64,000 bases of DNA from Rs1 sp029027825 (GTDB lineage: Bacteria; Pseudomonadota; Gammaproteobacteria; Pseudomonadales; Balneatricaceae). A model generated the notes under the pieces. That model was not told the DNA's origin. It saw only the letters and a list, made by a program, of their open reading frames with translations, and ran no database searches. The position numbers were made by a program, and so were the translations under genes. Each line of letters starts with the position of its first letter. Positions within the stretch are counted from its first letter, which is position 1. Where the stretch lies: positions 4,340,001 through 4,404,000 of the forward strand of contig CP093399.1 in assembly GCA_029027825.1 (NCBI GenBank). Reading direction: 5' to 3'. Below, one piece after another: positions 1-7,891 of the stretch.

Positions 1-10
1 TCAAGCTCAG

Positions 11-1456
11 GAATAATAAAGGAAAGTCACAGATTAATTGAATATGATCACAAAAAAGAGGAGTGTTTAATGCATTGATAATTCACTTTAGCGAAAATTA
101 CTCTGAACGGGAGCTTCTATGACTCGTGCCCGAGCGCAGCAGATCAGCTGCCAAGATACCCCTTCTTACCACTGTATCTCTAGAGTGGTGAGAAGAGCTT
201 TTCTCTGCGGCTTTGATCAAGTCACTCAACAAGATTTTGAGCATCGACGCCAGTGGATGCTAGATCGTCTGGCTGAAATTGATACCGTATTTTGTATCGA
301 TGTTTGCGCCTACGCCATTATGTCAAACCACTATCATATTGTTCTATATATTAATAAATGCCAAGTAGATAGTCTGACAGACTTAGAAGTAATAGAGCGT
401 TGGCGAACTATCTATGTCGGCCCAGATATAATTCAGCGCTTCGTCAATGGCGAGAAAATGTCCAGTGCGCAGTATGATCTTATTGCTGAAATCGTTGCAA
501 TATGGCGGCAGCGACTAGAAGATATCAGCTGGTTTATGAAGAGCTTAAATGAGTCGATAGCCCGCAGAGCAAACCTAGAAGACAACTGCACAGGCCATTT
601 TTGGGAAGGTAGGTTCAAGAGCCAAGCATTGTTAGATGAACAAGCACTGCTCACTTGTATGGCTTATGTTGAGTTAAACCCCATCCGCGCTCAGATGGCA
701 GAGACCCCGGAAAATTCGGATTTTACTTCTATGAAATAATAAAGGACACACAAGGATTAATTGAATATGAACACAAAAAAGAGTAGGGTTTAATGCATTG
801 ATAATTCAATTTAGGGAATGATTTCTCTGAACGGGAGGTTCTATGACTCGTGCCCGAGCGCAGCAGATCTGCTGCCAAGATACCCCTTATTACCACTGTA
901 TCTCTAGAGTGGTGAGAAGAGCTTTTCTCTGCGGCTTTGATCAAGCCACTCAACAAGATTTTGAGCATCGACGCCAGTGGATGCTAGATCGTCTGGCTGA
1001 AATTGATACCGTATTTTGTATCGATGTTTGCGCCTACGCCATTATGTCAAACCACTATCATATTGTTCTATATATTAATAAATGCCAAGTAGATAGTCTG
1101 ACAGACTTAGAAGTAATAGAGCGTTGGCGAACTATCTATGTCGGCCCAGATATAATTCAGCGCTTCGTCAATGGCCAGAAAATGTCCAGTGCGCAGTATG
1201 ATCTTATTGCTGAAATCGTTGCAATATGGCGGCAGCGACTAGAAGATATCAGCTGGTTTATGAAGAGCTTAAATGAGTCGATAGCCCGCAGAGCAAACCT
1301 AGAAGACAACTGCACAGGCCATTTTTGGGAAGGTAGGTTCAAGAGCCAAGCATTGTTAGATGAACAAGCACTGCTCACTTGTATGGCTTATGTTGAATTA
1401 AACCCCATCCGCGCTCAGATGGCAGAGACCCCGGAAAATTCGGATTTTACTTCTAT
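11..1456. repeat. Tandem duplication, period about 724 bp, carrying a RAYT gene
   Basis: Two head-to-tail copies are seen, about 11-734 and 735-1456. Each starts at AATAATAAAGGA and carries the start region of the same transposase gene. By eye the coding halves differ at only about six positions in some 610. The roughly 105 bp of upstream leader differ at about thirteen. The second copy continues into the full gene, while the first stops where copy two begins. Confidence 0.9.
119..739 (+). pseudogene. Truncated REP-associated tyrosine transposase (5' duplicate)
   Basis: This 206-residue reading frame matches the first 205 residues of the intact copy at 843-1856, with only a few substitutions. 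It ends where the tandem repeat restarts, so the last 130 residues are missing. The Y1-transposase HUH motif is present in SNHYHIVLYI. The Y1 domain is therefore mostly intact and the protein might still be made, but it lacks the C-terminal part. The gene starts ten bases after ACGGGAG, which serves as a ribosome binding site in both copies. Confidence 0.85.
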
Positions 1457-1856
1457 AAAACAAAGAATTGAAGATGATCAACCAATAGCAGAGAGCGTGA
1501 ATGCTAAGGGCGCAGGAAAGTCCCAGTCAAAATTATTACTGAAAGAATTTGTGTCAGAAGGTCATCAGCTCACTGATCAAATACCCTTTCATTATCACGA
1601 GTATTTAGAGCTAGTTGATTGGAGTGGCCGAGCGGTCAGGGCAGGTAAACGCGGTGCAATTGATGACCGTATTCCCCCGATATTAATGCGTTTAGGAATT
1701 GATGGTGAGCAGTGGCTTAAGACAATGCAGCCAAAAGGTGTACATCAGTTTAGCCGTGCGATGGGGCGCTGCGAAGCGTTACGAAAACACGCTAAAAGTT
1801 TATGTATCAAATGGATTAAAGGGATAAATTTTAGCGGAAAGTTATTTCCTACCTGA
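843..1856 (+). CDS. REP-associated tyrosine transposase (IS200-like, RAYT)
   Basis: The product is a 337-residue Y1-type transposase. The N-terminal half has the IS200-like fold: a start of MTRARAQQICCQDTPYYH, then CISRVVRR, the HUH motif HYH in NHYHIVLYI, and GHFWEGRFKSQ followed by AYVELNPIRA. The last two blocks are typical of RAYTs. The C-terminal 130 residues form the extension seen in long RAYTs. Family members are single-copy housekeeping-like transposases that process REP hairpins rather than classical insertion sequences. No recognisable REP pair flanks it here, and it sits at the end of a tandem duplication. Which of the window's many palindromic repeats it acts on, if any, is unknown. 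Confidence 0.9.
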   Translation: MTRARAQQICCQDTPYYHCISRVVRRAFLCGFDQATQQDFEHRRQWMLDRLAEIDTVFCIDVCAYAIMSNHYHIVLYINKCQVDSLTDLEVIERWRTIYVGPDIIQRFVNGQKMSSAQYDLIAEIVAIWRQRLEDISWFMKSLNESIARRANLEDNCTGHFWEGRFKSQALLDEQALLTCMAYVELNPIRAQMAETPENSDFTSIKQRIEDDQPIAESVNAKGAGKSQSKLLLKEFVSEGHQLTDQIPFHYHEYLELVDWSGRAVRAGKRGAIDDRIPPILMRLGIDGEQWLKTMQPKGVHQFSRAMGRCEALRKHAKSLCIKWIKGINFSGKLFPT

Positions 1857-1941
1857 TAAGTAAAGAACACCGATTAAGATCAGCTAACACTGCTAAGTGT
1901 GAATCTTATGGTCTGTAATCAGCTGATAGCGTTAAGTTTCG

Positions 1942-2229
1942 CTAATTGATGCGATCCATTGCCGCTTTGTAAACTTTTCCTCTGTTACGTTTACCGACAG
2001 AGATAACAGTGATGGTAATAATTTCATCGTTGACTCCATAGACTAGTCGATATCCTGCTTGCCTGAGCTTGATTTTATATAATTGATTACCGCCTGAAAG
2101 CTTAGCGCTTTGAATATGTGGATTATCTAAAATTCCAGTAAGTTTTTTCTTAAATTGTAATTGAATTGTAGCCCCTAGTTTTTTCCATTCATTGAGCGCA
2201 GATTTTTTAAATTCAAGCTCATAAGTCAT
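1942..2229 (-). CDS. RelE-family toxin (ribosome-dependent mRNA interferase)
   Basis: The product is about 95 residues, starting MTYELEFKKSALNEWKKL and ending with YRLVYGVNDEIITITVISVGKRNRGKVYKAA, the classical RelE C-terminal signature. RelE toxins cleave mRNA in the ribosomal A site and are neutralised by a partner antitoxin. The start at 2229 is chosen over a longer upstream frame because it begins with the family-typical MTYEL. It also overlaps the antitoxin stop by 11 bases, giving translational coupling. The basic residues in the GKRNRGKVY stretch include the usual active-site region. Confidence 0.9.
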   Translation of the reverse strand: MTYELEFKKSALNEWKKLGATIQLQFKKKLTGILDNPHIQSAKLSGGNQLYKIKLRQAGYRLVYGVNDEIITITVISVGKRNRGKVYKAAMDRIN

Positions 2230-2467
2230 TAAAATTGACCTTAATACTCTCTTCGTCCTTACGTTGTGCAACAATGGCAAGCAATTCTAGATCTTCAATA
2301 TAATCCATCATAAATTCATAAGTCTCTGCTGGTATACAATAAAATGCAGGTTCATTTCTGTTTAAAACTGCAATTGGCTCTCCATGAGCACTCATTGCTA
2401 TTTTCATTGGGTTTGCTTTAAGCTCGCTAATACTTGCAGCTGCTTCAGGTAATATTCTAGTTGTCAT
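2219..2467 (-). CDS. Antitoxin, Phd/YefM (StbD/RelB-like) family
   Basis: This 82-residue protein lies directly upstream of and overlapping the RelE-like toxin, the standard antitoxin-first order. The N-terminal part (SISELKANPMKIAMSAHGEPIAVLNRNEPAFYCIPAE) is the DNA-binding Phd/YefM fold with the conserved GEPIAVLNRN block. The C-terminal acidic tail binds and blocks the toxin. The family normally represses its own promoter, so autoregulation is expected. The next gene upstream is transcribed separately, leaving a stand-alone two-gene module. Confidence 0.9.
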   Translation of the reverse strand: MTTRILPEAAASISELKANPMKIAMSAHGEPIAVLNRNEPAFYCIPAETYEFMMDYIEDLELLAIVAQRKDEESIKVNFNDL

Positions 2468-2647
2468 GCTCTCACCAGTACTCTAATGTGGTCGTTAATT
2501 AGGTCTAAGTATAGCTGACAGAGCTTGAAAAAAATAGCCACAGTGGAATTTTTCCGCTGCTCTGTGCTCCAAAAATCACGTCTTACTGTCATTAGAGTTC
2601 ATTTCAGCATTTTATCACTGAACACTCCCTTTATTATCATTGAAGTG

Positions 2648-3232
2648 CTAAATGACCGCGATGGCCTGATTAGCGCGAGCCAAAACCTGTGCTTCATCTC
2701 GACCAATTCCGCTACTATCAATAAAAGTTACATTTTCAATTCCCATAAAAGCCAATACATAGCGCACATATGCTGAGAAGAAATCGATATCGCTGCCCAA
2801 TTGTGTACCGCCAGAAGCAATGATCACATAGGCCTTTTTATTTTTAAGCAAAACCTCAGGCCCTTTTTCAGCATAGCGGAAGGTCTCTTTTGATCGGGCA
2901 ATCTGATCAATCCAGGCTTTGAACGCGGCAGGCACGGAAAAGTTATAAACAGCCAATCCGATGACGATAATATCAGCTTCCTGCAACTCGCTTACCAGTG
3001 TGTCAGATACTAATAATTCAGCGTGTTGCGCTGCGGTGCGTTCGCTGGCTGCTTTGAAATTTGCAGCAATCCATTGTTCATTGATAAATGGTATTCCGTC
3101 GGCAAGGTCTCGTACCTTTGTTGTGTACTGCTCTTTTTTATTCAGTTGTACGATCAACTTATCTACCAGTTTACGGCTGTAGGAGCCGTTTTTTCGCATA
3201 CTGGTATCAATTCTTAAGATGTTTTTTGTCAT
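2648..3232 (-). CDS. azoR: FMN-dependent NADH-azoreductase-like flavoprotein
   Basis: The 194-residue product has the flavodoxin-like fold of AzoR. An N-terminal phosphate-binding loop follows RIDTSMRKNGSYSRKL. The block GLAVYNFSVPAAFKAWIDQI, the FRYAEKGPEVL stretch and ASGGTQLG match the family. These enzymes reduce azo compounds and quinones with NADH using FMN, in the cytoplasm. The gene is followed on the same strand by a broken dehydrogenase gene and then by a divergent TetR repressor. That arrangement suggests an induced detoxification unit responding to quinone- or electrophile-like compounds (inference). Length agrees with the family. Confidence 0.88.
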   Translation of the reverse strand: MTKNILRIDTSMRKNGSYSRKLVDKLIVQLNKKEQYTTKVRDLADGIPFINEQWIAANFKAASERTAAQHAELLVSDTLVSELQEADIIVIGLAVYNFSVPAAFKAWIDQIARSKETFRYAEKGPEVLLKNKKAYVIIASGGTQLGSDIDFFSAYVRYVLAFMGIENVTFIDSSGIGRDEAQVLARANQAIAVI

Positions 3233-3304
3233 ATATATCTGCTCTTTTTTTCTGCCATTACTTCGACTGCAGCTATCCTGCAGCCAGATTAATGGGGTTA
3301 GATT

Positions 3305-4065
3305 TTACGATAAAAGTGGATTGATATTCATGCCACCGTCGATATTGTATTCACCACCGGTGATGAACGAAGCGTCATCCGATGCTAGGAAAGCCACCAA
3401 ATTTGCTATTTCTTCAGGTTGACCAAAGCGTTTTAGCGGGATTCTGTTTTGCATGGCGGCAGCAAAGTCATTTAACTGTGCCTCCGGAATGCCGGTTTTT
3501 CCGAAAATAGGGGTTGCCACAGGACCTGGATTAACTGCATTGACTCTGATGTTTCTCGGCGCTAACTCAGTTGCTGCGGTCGGGGTGTAAGCATTTAAGG
3601 CGGCTTTTGACGCGGCATAAATAGCGGTATTAGGCATGCCAGTGTACGCGTTGATCGATGATAGATTAATGATTGAAGCGCCATCCTTTAACACCGGTAG
3701 GAATTTTTCAATGGTGAATACAGCCCCTTAAAGTTAATGCTCATCTGAGTATCGAAAAGCTCTTCGGTATTTTGTCCTATAGGTGCAGGCGAGAATATTC
3801 CCGCGTTGACAAATAATATATCAAGCTGACCAAATTCATTTTTAACTTGCTCGACTAGATCATCCAGTGCAGACAAATTAGTCACATCGGCAACAATCCC
3901 TTTAACCCCTAACTCATTTGCTGCGTTTCGTACTCTTTCTATCGACCTGCCGGTAATTATCACATTGGCTCCGTCTGCCTTAAATTTCTTCGCAGTTGCG
4001 TAGCCTATACCACTGTTTCCGCCGGTAATTACTGCCGTTTTACCTGATAAGTTACTGATAAATTT
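3305..4065 (-). pseudogene. Short-chain dehydrogenase/reductase, frameshifted and lacking a start codon
   Basis: Two frames together give a full classical SDR. The first has the Rossmann motif TGGNSGIG, then DILFVNAGIF. The second has INLSSINAY with catalytic Tyr-Lys in YAASKAAL, and ends ITGGEYNIDGGM. The frames meet at a four-C run at 3724-3727. One more C would restore the expected text NFKG-AVFTIEKFLPVLKDGAS. The 5' frame is open from about 4077, but no ATG, GTG or TTG exists upstream of the Rossmann motif although an AGAGG sequence is present. The gene is either decayed or affected by sequencing errors. It is divergent from the TetR gene and probably was its target. Confidence 0.85.
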
Positions 4066-4100
4066 ATACCTCTTTGTTTATTAGTTGATAAAACACTTAT

Positions 4101-4147
4101 GTACCGATCGGTACGATATTGACAATCTATACCTATCGGTACATAAT
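4101..4147 (+). promoter_or_regulatory. TetR-type twin operators overlapping a sigma-70 promoter
   Basis: A perfect 14-bp palindrome, GTACCGATCGGTAC (4101-4114), is followed 28 bp later by a 12/14 match (4129-4142). Between and across them lies a promoter for the TetR gene: TTGACA at 4119-4124, a 17-bp spacer, and CATAAT at 4142-4147. The second operator fills the spacer, so a bound repressor would block polymerase. The intergenic position between the TetR gene and the divergent SDR gene supports control of both. Confidence 0.85.
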
Positions 4148-4184
4148 TGCAAGCACAGAATTAACTAAACAGAGGTGTTAGAAA

Positions 4185-4778
4185 ATGAAAGCAGGTCGTC
4201 ACCGTACTTTTGATAAAGACATCGCACTTGATCAAGCGATGGAAGTATTTTGGAGTAATGGTTATCCAGGAACATCTCTGTCGGATCTAACTAATGCGAT
4301 GGGGATTAATAAACCCAGTCTGTATTCGGCATTTGGCAATAAAGAAAAACTGTATCAAAGTGCGCTAGAGAGGTACGTTCAAAAACATGGAGTAATCCAC
4401 GCTAAACATCTTTTTGCAGCGGATAAATGCTTAAGTGAAAGAGTGCAATGTTATTTAACATCGATTGCGGAAATGCTTACAGACCCGAAATTACCGGGTG
4501 GCTGTTTCGTTTGTATAAGTACCTGTGAAGTTGGTGGAACTCGTATTCCAACTGATGCCTTGCAGGTTATCTTCAAAATAAACCAGCAAACGAAATCTTT
4601 TTTGACAGAGTTTTTCAATAACGAACTATCCGCAGGAAATATGGCGAGTGAACCCTCACCAGTAATCATGGCTAATTATATTCTGTCATTGCAGTTTGGT
4701 TTGTCGGTGATGGCGAGAAATGGAGCTAAGCTTGCGGAGCTCAACGAGGTTATCAAACTTAGCGCTGTTAAATTCTAA
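4185..4778 (+). CDS. TetR/AcrR-family transcriptional repressor
   Basis: The product is 197 residues with an N-terminal helix-turn-helix (about residues 9-55): FDKDIALDQAMEVFWSNGYPGTSLSDLTNAMGI, then KPSLYSAFGNKEKLYQSAL, the classic TetR_N pattern. The remainder is the variable ligand-binding and dimer domain, which contains four cysteines (two in GGCFVCISTCEVGG). TetR repressors leave DNA when a small molecule binds. The upstream palindromes and the divergent SDR/azoreductase genes suggest a redox or electrophile sensor. The cysteine-rich patch is compatible with that, but this is inference only. Confidence 0.92.
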   Translation: MKAGRHRTFDKDIALDQAMEVFWSNGYPGTSLSDLTNAMGINKPSLYSAFGNKEKLYQSALERYVQKHGVIHAKHLFAADKCLSERVQCYLTSIAEMLTDPKLPGGCFVCISTCEVGGTRIPTDALQVIFKINQQTKSFLTEFFNNELSAGNMASEPSPVIMANYILSLQFGLSVMARNGAKLAELNEVIKLSAVKF

Positions 4779-4980
4779 AAAAAGAGCATTTAACAAACTT
4801 ACATTAAATCTGACTCTGTATACCGTTAAGTTTTAATATTTGGATCCTGGCTTCAAAATGGATGAGATGAATAGCTGATACTAAGCGCCGCTTGGAAGTT
4901 GCTGATACAGGTTATAATAATCTGCCACACCTAAATAAATAATCAAAGAGTAAGGCTCCTTTCATTGGTAATACAATCTA

Positions 4981-5112
4981 GGGGGGGGGTATCTGAACGG
5001 AAGGGTCTATGACTCGTGCCCCAGCGCAGAAGATCTGCTACTATGGCATCCCCTCTCACCCAATAGAATCAAGAGCTTATGTATAGTGTTGCATGGCGGT
5101 CACTGATTTAGG
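4981..5112 (+). repeat. Chimeric relic: RAYT 5' end joined to the 3' end of repeat family A
   Basis: After a nine-G run (4981-4989) the sequence matches the leader and first codons of the RAYT gene (CTGAACGG, then CTATGACTCGTGCCC, AGCGCAG, AGATCTGCT). From about 5060 it matches the right end of family A (AGAATCAAGAGCTT, then GTCACTGATTTAGG). It therefore looks like a fused remnant with no coding capacity. The rest of the 349-bp gap (4779-4980) shows only a weak family-A-like end near 4885-4915. Confidence 0.7.
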
Positions 5113-5127
5113 ATAAAGGAAGATAAT

Positions 5128-5901
5128 ATGAAGTTTTTAATCCCCGCCTTATTTTTAATGTTTCATTTTAGTGCTCAAGCCACAGAGTTAGCTAAACACT
5201 ATCAAAGTTATGATGCTGACTATGTAGGCAACGTTTATGTCGTCCCTTATGAAAATAAAGAATATTTAATTTATTATGATGGATTCGAGCATCAAATAGA
5301 TGGAAAAGTGCATCTATATAAGAAAAGTAATAATGGTATTGAAGGCAATAATTATGTATTTCAAATGCCATTCCTTAATCAAAGAAATTTCCATAGTAAT
5401 GGTCGATCAAGTTTCGTAAATGGCTCATCCCTTAAATATTTTGAAGTACATTTGGCAAATAAATCAGTGACTAGAGTTGCTTACTATGGGCGTGTTTCCC
5501 CGGGAAAAGTACGTAAAATTAAGCAGCTGTACTTAACGCAACAGGGGTTGTTAGAAAGTAAAGTAGCGGTTAAGCAAGCGATAAAAAAGGCGACACTAGA
5601 ATTAGCTAATGCATGTGGTGTGACGTTAATCCCCACCATTGATTGGGCTAATTTCGTTAAAGAGCAAAAAACAACACCGGGGATGCTGGTTGGTTTATAC
5701 AGTTCAATGAAAATACTTTGTGATGAAGATAGTGATTATAAAGCGGCAATTCAGGCGATAACCACGGTAAAAGTGGGGCTTGCTAATCATTCTAAGCAGC
5801 CAGAATTATCAATAACTGCAGGTACTTTATCGATTCAACTAGATAAGAGTACGTCAAATATAGCTCAAATATTTTACAAATTATTAACAGAAAAGCTTTA
5901 A
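5128..5901 (+). CDS. Exported protein of unknown function, paralogue of its neighbour
   Basis: The 257-residue product has a clear signal peptide (MKFLIPALFLMFHFSAQA, cleavage near residue 18). No known family was recognised. The C-terminal third contains NACGVTLIPTIDWANFV and MKILCDEDSDYKAAIQAITTVKV. It lines up with the whole mature part of the next protein (SCANPNLTVDMGWKGFV and LEKICVNDADYKEEIASVTMIKI). Two conserved cysteines could form a disulfide in the periplasm. The N-terminal 150 residues are an extra domain. It is probably co-transcribed with the next gene (24-bp gap) and ends before a shared terminator. An AGGATAAAGGAAG ribosome binding site precedes it. Confidence 0.75.
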   Translation: MKFLIPALFLMFHFSAQATELAKHYQSYDADYVGNVYVVPYENKEYLIYYDGFEHQIDGKVHLYKKSNNGIEGNNYVFQMPFLNQRNFHSNGRSSFVNGSSLKYFEVHLANKSVTRVAYYGRVSPGKVRKIKQLYLTQQGLLESKVAVKQAIKKATLELANACGVTLIPTIDWANFVKEQKTTPGMLVGLYSSMKILCDEDSDYKAAIQAITTVKVGLANHSKQPELSITAGTLSIQLDKSTSNIAQIFYKLLTEKL

Positions 5902-5925
5902 CAATTCATAGGAAAGGAAATATCA

Positions 5926-6411
5926 ATGAAGAAGCAATTAATTACTGCCTTAATACTATCAGTCGCTGTTACTAGTGCTATGGCAGGGGTCAAGGAAAAG
6001 AAAGTAATGCGCGCAGCTGATGCAGCAGTCAGTGCCCAACTTGAAAAAACCAAAACAAGTTGTGCAAACCCAAACCTAACTGTTGATATGGGCTGGAAAG
6101 GCTTTGTTGAAATGACAAGTACTAATAAAGAAGCACTTGAGAAGAAGCGCTATTTAGCCCCTAGCTTAATGTATGATGTTGGCGCTAGAACTGTATCTGT
6201 TTTAGAAGCTTTAGAGAAAATATGTGTGAATGATGCTGATTATAAAGAAGAAATTGCATCAGTGACAATGATAAAGATCGTACCTAAGCCTAAGCCCGAT
6301 GATTATCGCTCTTCTTTTGTTCTCGCAGATAAGGTCATCACAGTAACCACCGGTTATTATATGACACGCAAAGCGGATGATTATATTACACCGATTAAAG
6401 AGTTGTTCTAA
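5926..6411 (+). CDS. Small exported protein of unknown function
   Basis: The product is 161 residues with a signal peptide (MKKQLITALILSVAVTSAMA). The mature part carries two cysteines spaced like those of the upstream paralogue (TSCANPNLTVD and EKICVNDADYKEEI), so the pair probably shares a fold. No catalytic motif is visible. The gene follows its paralogue by 24 bp after an AGGAAAGG ribosome binding site, and a strong hairpin terminator follows. A periplasmic location is inferred from the signal peptide. Confidence 0.75.
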   Translation: MKKQLITALILSVAVTSAMAGVKEKKVMRAADAAVSAQLEKTKTSCANPNLTVDMGWKGFVEMTSTNKEALEKKRYLAPSLMYDVGARTVSVLEALEKICVNDADYKEEIASVTMIKIVPKPKPDDYRSSFVLADKVITVTTGYYMTRKADDYITPIKELF

Positions 6412-6427
6412 TATAGAATCTTAGCTG

Positions 6428-6456
6428 AAAAGCGCTCTAAGTATTAGGGTGCTTTT
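6428..6456 (+). terminator. Intrinsic terminator after the exported-protein pair
   Basis: A 13-base stem with two mismatches (AAAAGCGCTCTAA / TTAGGGTGCTTTT) and a 3-base loop ends in a T run. The remaining gap to 6751 shows nothing else recognisable. Confidence 0.75.
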
Positions 6457-6751
6457 ATTAATCAATGATAGCTGTGCAATGTAAAACCACTCTTTAGTGG
6501 CTTCGATCGAAACCCTCAATAAAGTTACAACCAATTATTTTGCATTCATATTTCAACCTATAAAATTATCCATCATTCGTTGCTCTAGACCATTATTACA
6601 AAATATCTATGATGAAAAATTATGATCTACTGCAAAGTAGTAAAAGTAATAATATTGCTAACTTGCTTAAGTAGGATCGATGAGCGTTGCGAAGGGGGAT
6701 TAGAGGTGGTTAGTGCCAAACTCGATAAGTAATGACACTTAACCTGCTAGA

Positions 6752-7213
6752 TTAATAACTAACTCTATAAGTATCTCCCTGTTGCAATACTTTGACTCGA
6801 TCATTGACTGAGAAAAAGTTGGCACTGCTAATTTGTTGTACGACGGAGAGTGTTTCGCCGCTGTCTAAGTGGACGGTAATTTCTTGGCCTTGCTTGCGGG
6901 TAGCTGTTTCTTCTACTTGTTGGCCTAATATTCCGCCAATAATCACACCTATGCCAGTGGCTATGCTACGACCCGAACCGCCGCCAACATTACTGCCAAT
7001 AACTCCGCCCAGTACTCCGCCAGCAGCAGTACCTAATACGCCATTCTCACGTCCATCAATGACCACCGGACGTTGAGAAATGACTTGGCCAAATTGCACG
7101 CTTTGTACTTTTCTCGCTTCTGCTGCAGAGTAATTATCACCGGTTAAGCTACTGGCACAGCCTGCTAGCAGCGCTGAGAGGACGAGGAGTAATAGCTGAT
7201 TTTTAATGTTCAT
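6752..7213 (-). CDS. Glycine-zipper outer-membrane lipoprotein (SlyB/Pcp family)
   Basis: The 153-residue product has a lipoprotein signal peptide with lipobox LLAGC (Cys about residue 19). The glycine-rich zipper (GTAAGGVLGGVIGSNVGG, then GIGVIIGGILGQQ) is typical of 17-kDa surface antigen/SlyB proteins. A C-terminal beta-rich segment (ITVHLDSGETLSVVQQ) follows. These lipoproteins sit in the outer membrane and stabilise the envelope. A decayed copy of its 3' part lies at 7499-7660. Confidence 0.88.
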   Translation of the reverse strand: MNIKNQLLLLVLSALLAGCASSLTGDNYSAAEARKVQSVQFGQVISQRPVVIDGRENGVLGTAAGGVLGGVIGSNVGGGSGRSIATGIGVIIGGILGQQVEETATRKQGQEITVHLDSGETLSVVQQISSANFFSVNDRVKVLQQGDTYRVSY

Positions 7214-7278
7214 AATAGATCCTAATTTTAGAGTGAAAGAAATTGATGTTTTTAGATAATTGCACTAATTAACTAGTT

Positions 7279-7340
7279 CTCATCTAGAAACAGGGCCGTA
7301 GCGAGGGGAAGTTCACAGTAGGCATCTGTTTCTAGATGAG
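7279..7340. repeat. Perfect 15-bp inverted repeat upstream of the lipoprotein gene
   Basis: Arms CTCATCTAGAAACAG (7279-7293) and CTGTTTCTAGATGAG (7326-7340) enclose a 32-bp spacer, resembling a very small transposable relic. A partial match to its right half (CGCAGTAGGCACCTGTTTCTA) lies near 7670-7690. No gene lies between 7214 and 7891; apart from the repeats listed there, nothing is visible. Confidence 0.75.
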
Positions 7341-7498
7341 TTTCAGCTATTATTGCTCTAATCTTTATTTTTCATCTCAATTAAGATGTTTTAAGAATGA
7401 AGATTAGTTAATCTATTAAAAGATATTTTGACTCCGTATGTAATTACTACAATAAGTGAATGATAGTGTTGGTTATACCTAGAACTAGTAATAGACCT

Positions 7499-7660
7499 AG
7501 GCAATACTTTGACTCGATCATTGAGTTAGAAAAAGTAAGCACTGCTAATCTTTTGTACTTTATAGAGTTTTTTGCCGATATATAAGCATGCGGTTATTTA
7601 TTGATCTTGCTTGCACAAGGCTATTTTTTTCTACTTGTGAGCCTAATATTTCGCCTATCA
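7499..7660 (-). pseudogene. Decayed duplicate of the 3' part of the SlyB-like gene
   Basis: Plus-strand text GCAATACTTTGACTCGATCA and GCACTGCTAAT, then TTCTACTTGTGAGCCTAATA, reproduces the complement of the lipoprotein gene's 3' half (6784-6945). It has scattered substitutions and deletions, and no reading frame survives. It indicates an old local duplication. Confidence 0.75.
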
Positions 7661-7740
7661 GTGGGGCATCCGCAGTAGGCACCTGTTTCTATAGATAGTG
7701 AAGCAAGGTCACGAATAATCGTGGTCAGATTTTCTGCTGG

Positions 7741-7836
7741 CCTGAATTCCTTGGCTTTAACTATGAATTCATGGCTTCACAGTGGAGCGATAGCTGATGT
7801 TAAGTACTGTATGTTTATGGATGTCACAGATTTAGG
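7741..7836 (+). repeat. Probable deletion derivative of repeat family A
   Basis: It begins CCTGAATTCCTTGGCTT and ends GTCACAGATTTAGG, recalling the family A termini, but the body is only about 60 bp and much diverged. It lies just upstream of the next gene and may contribute to its leader. Confidence 0.4.
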
Positions 7837-7891
7837 ATTAAATTTTATCTCTCGGTCTTATAAATATTTTTTACGGATGAGGAATATACGC

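Noticed and set aside
433..1378. Antisense 73-residue frames inside both RAYT copies (433-654 and 1157-1378)
   Set aside because: They are opposite-strand shadows of conserved transposase codons, with no ribosome binding site and no family features.
2525..2776. Plus-strand frame of 83 codons
   Set aside because: Its second half overlaps the azoreductase gene on the other strand, and there is no signal peptide, domain or convincing start.
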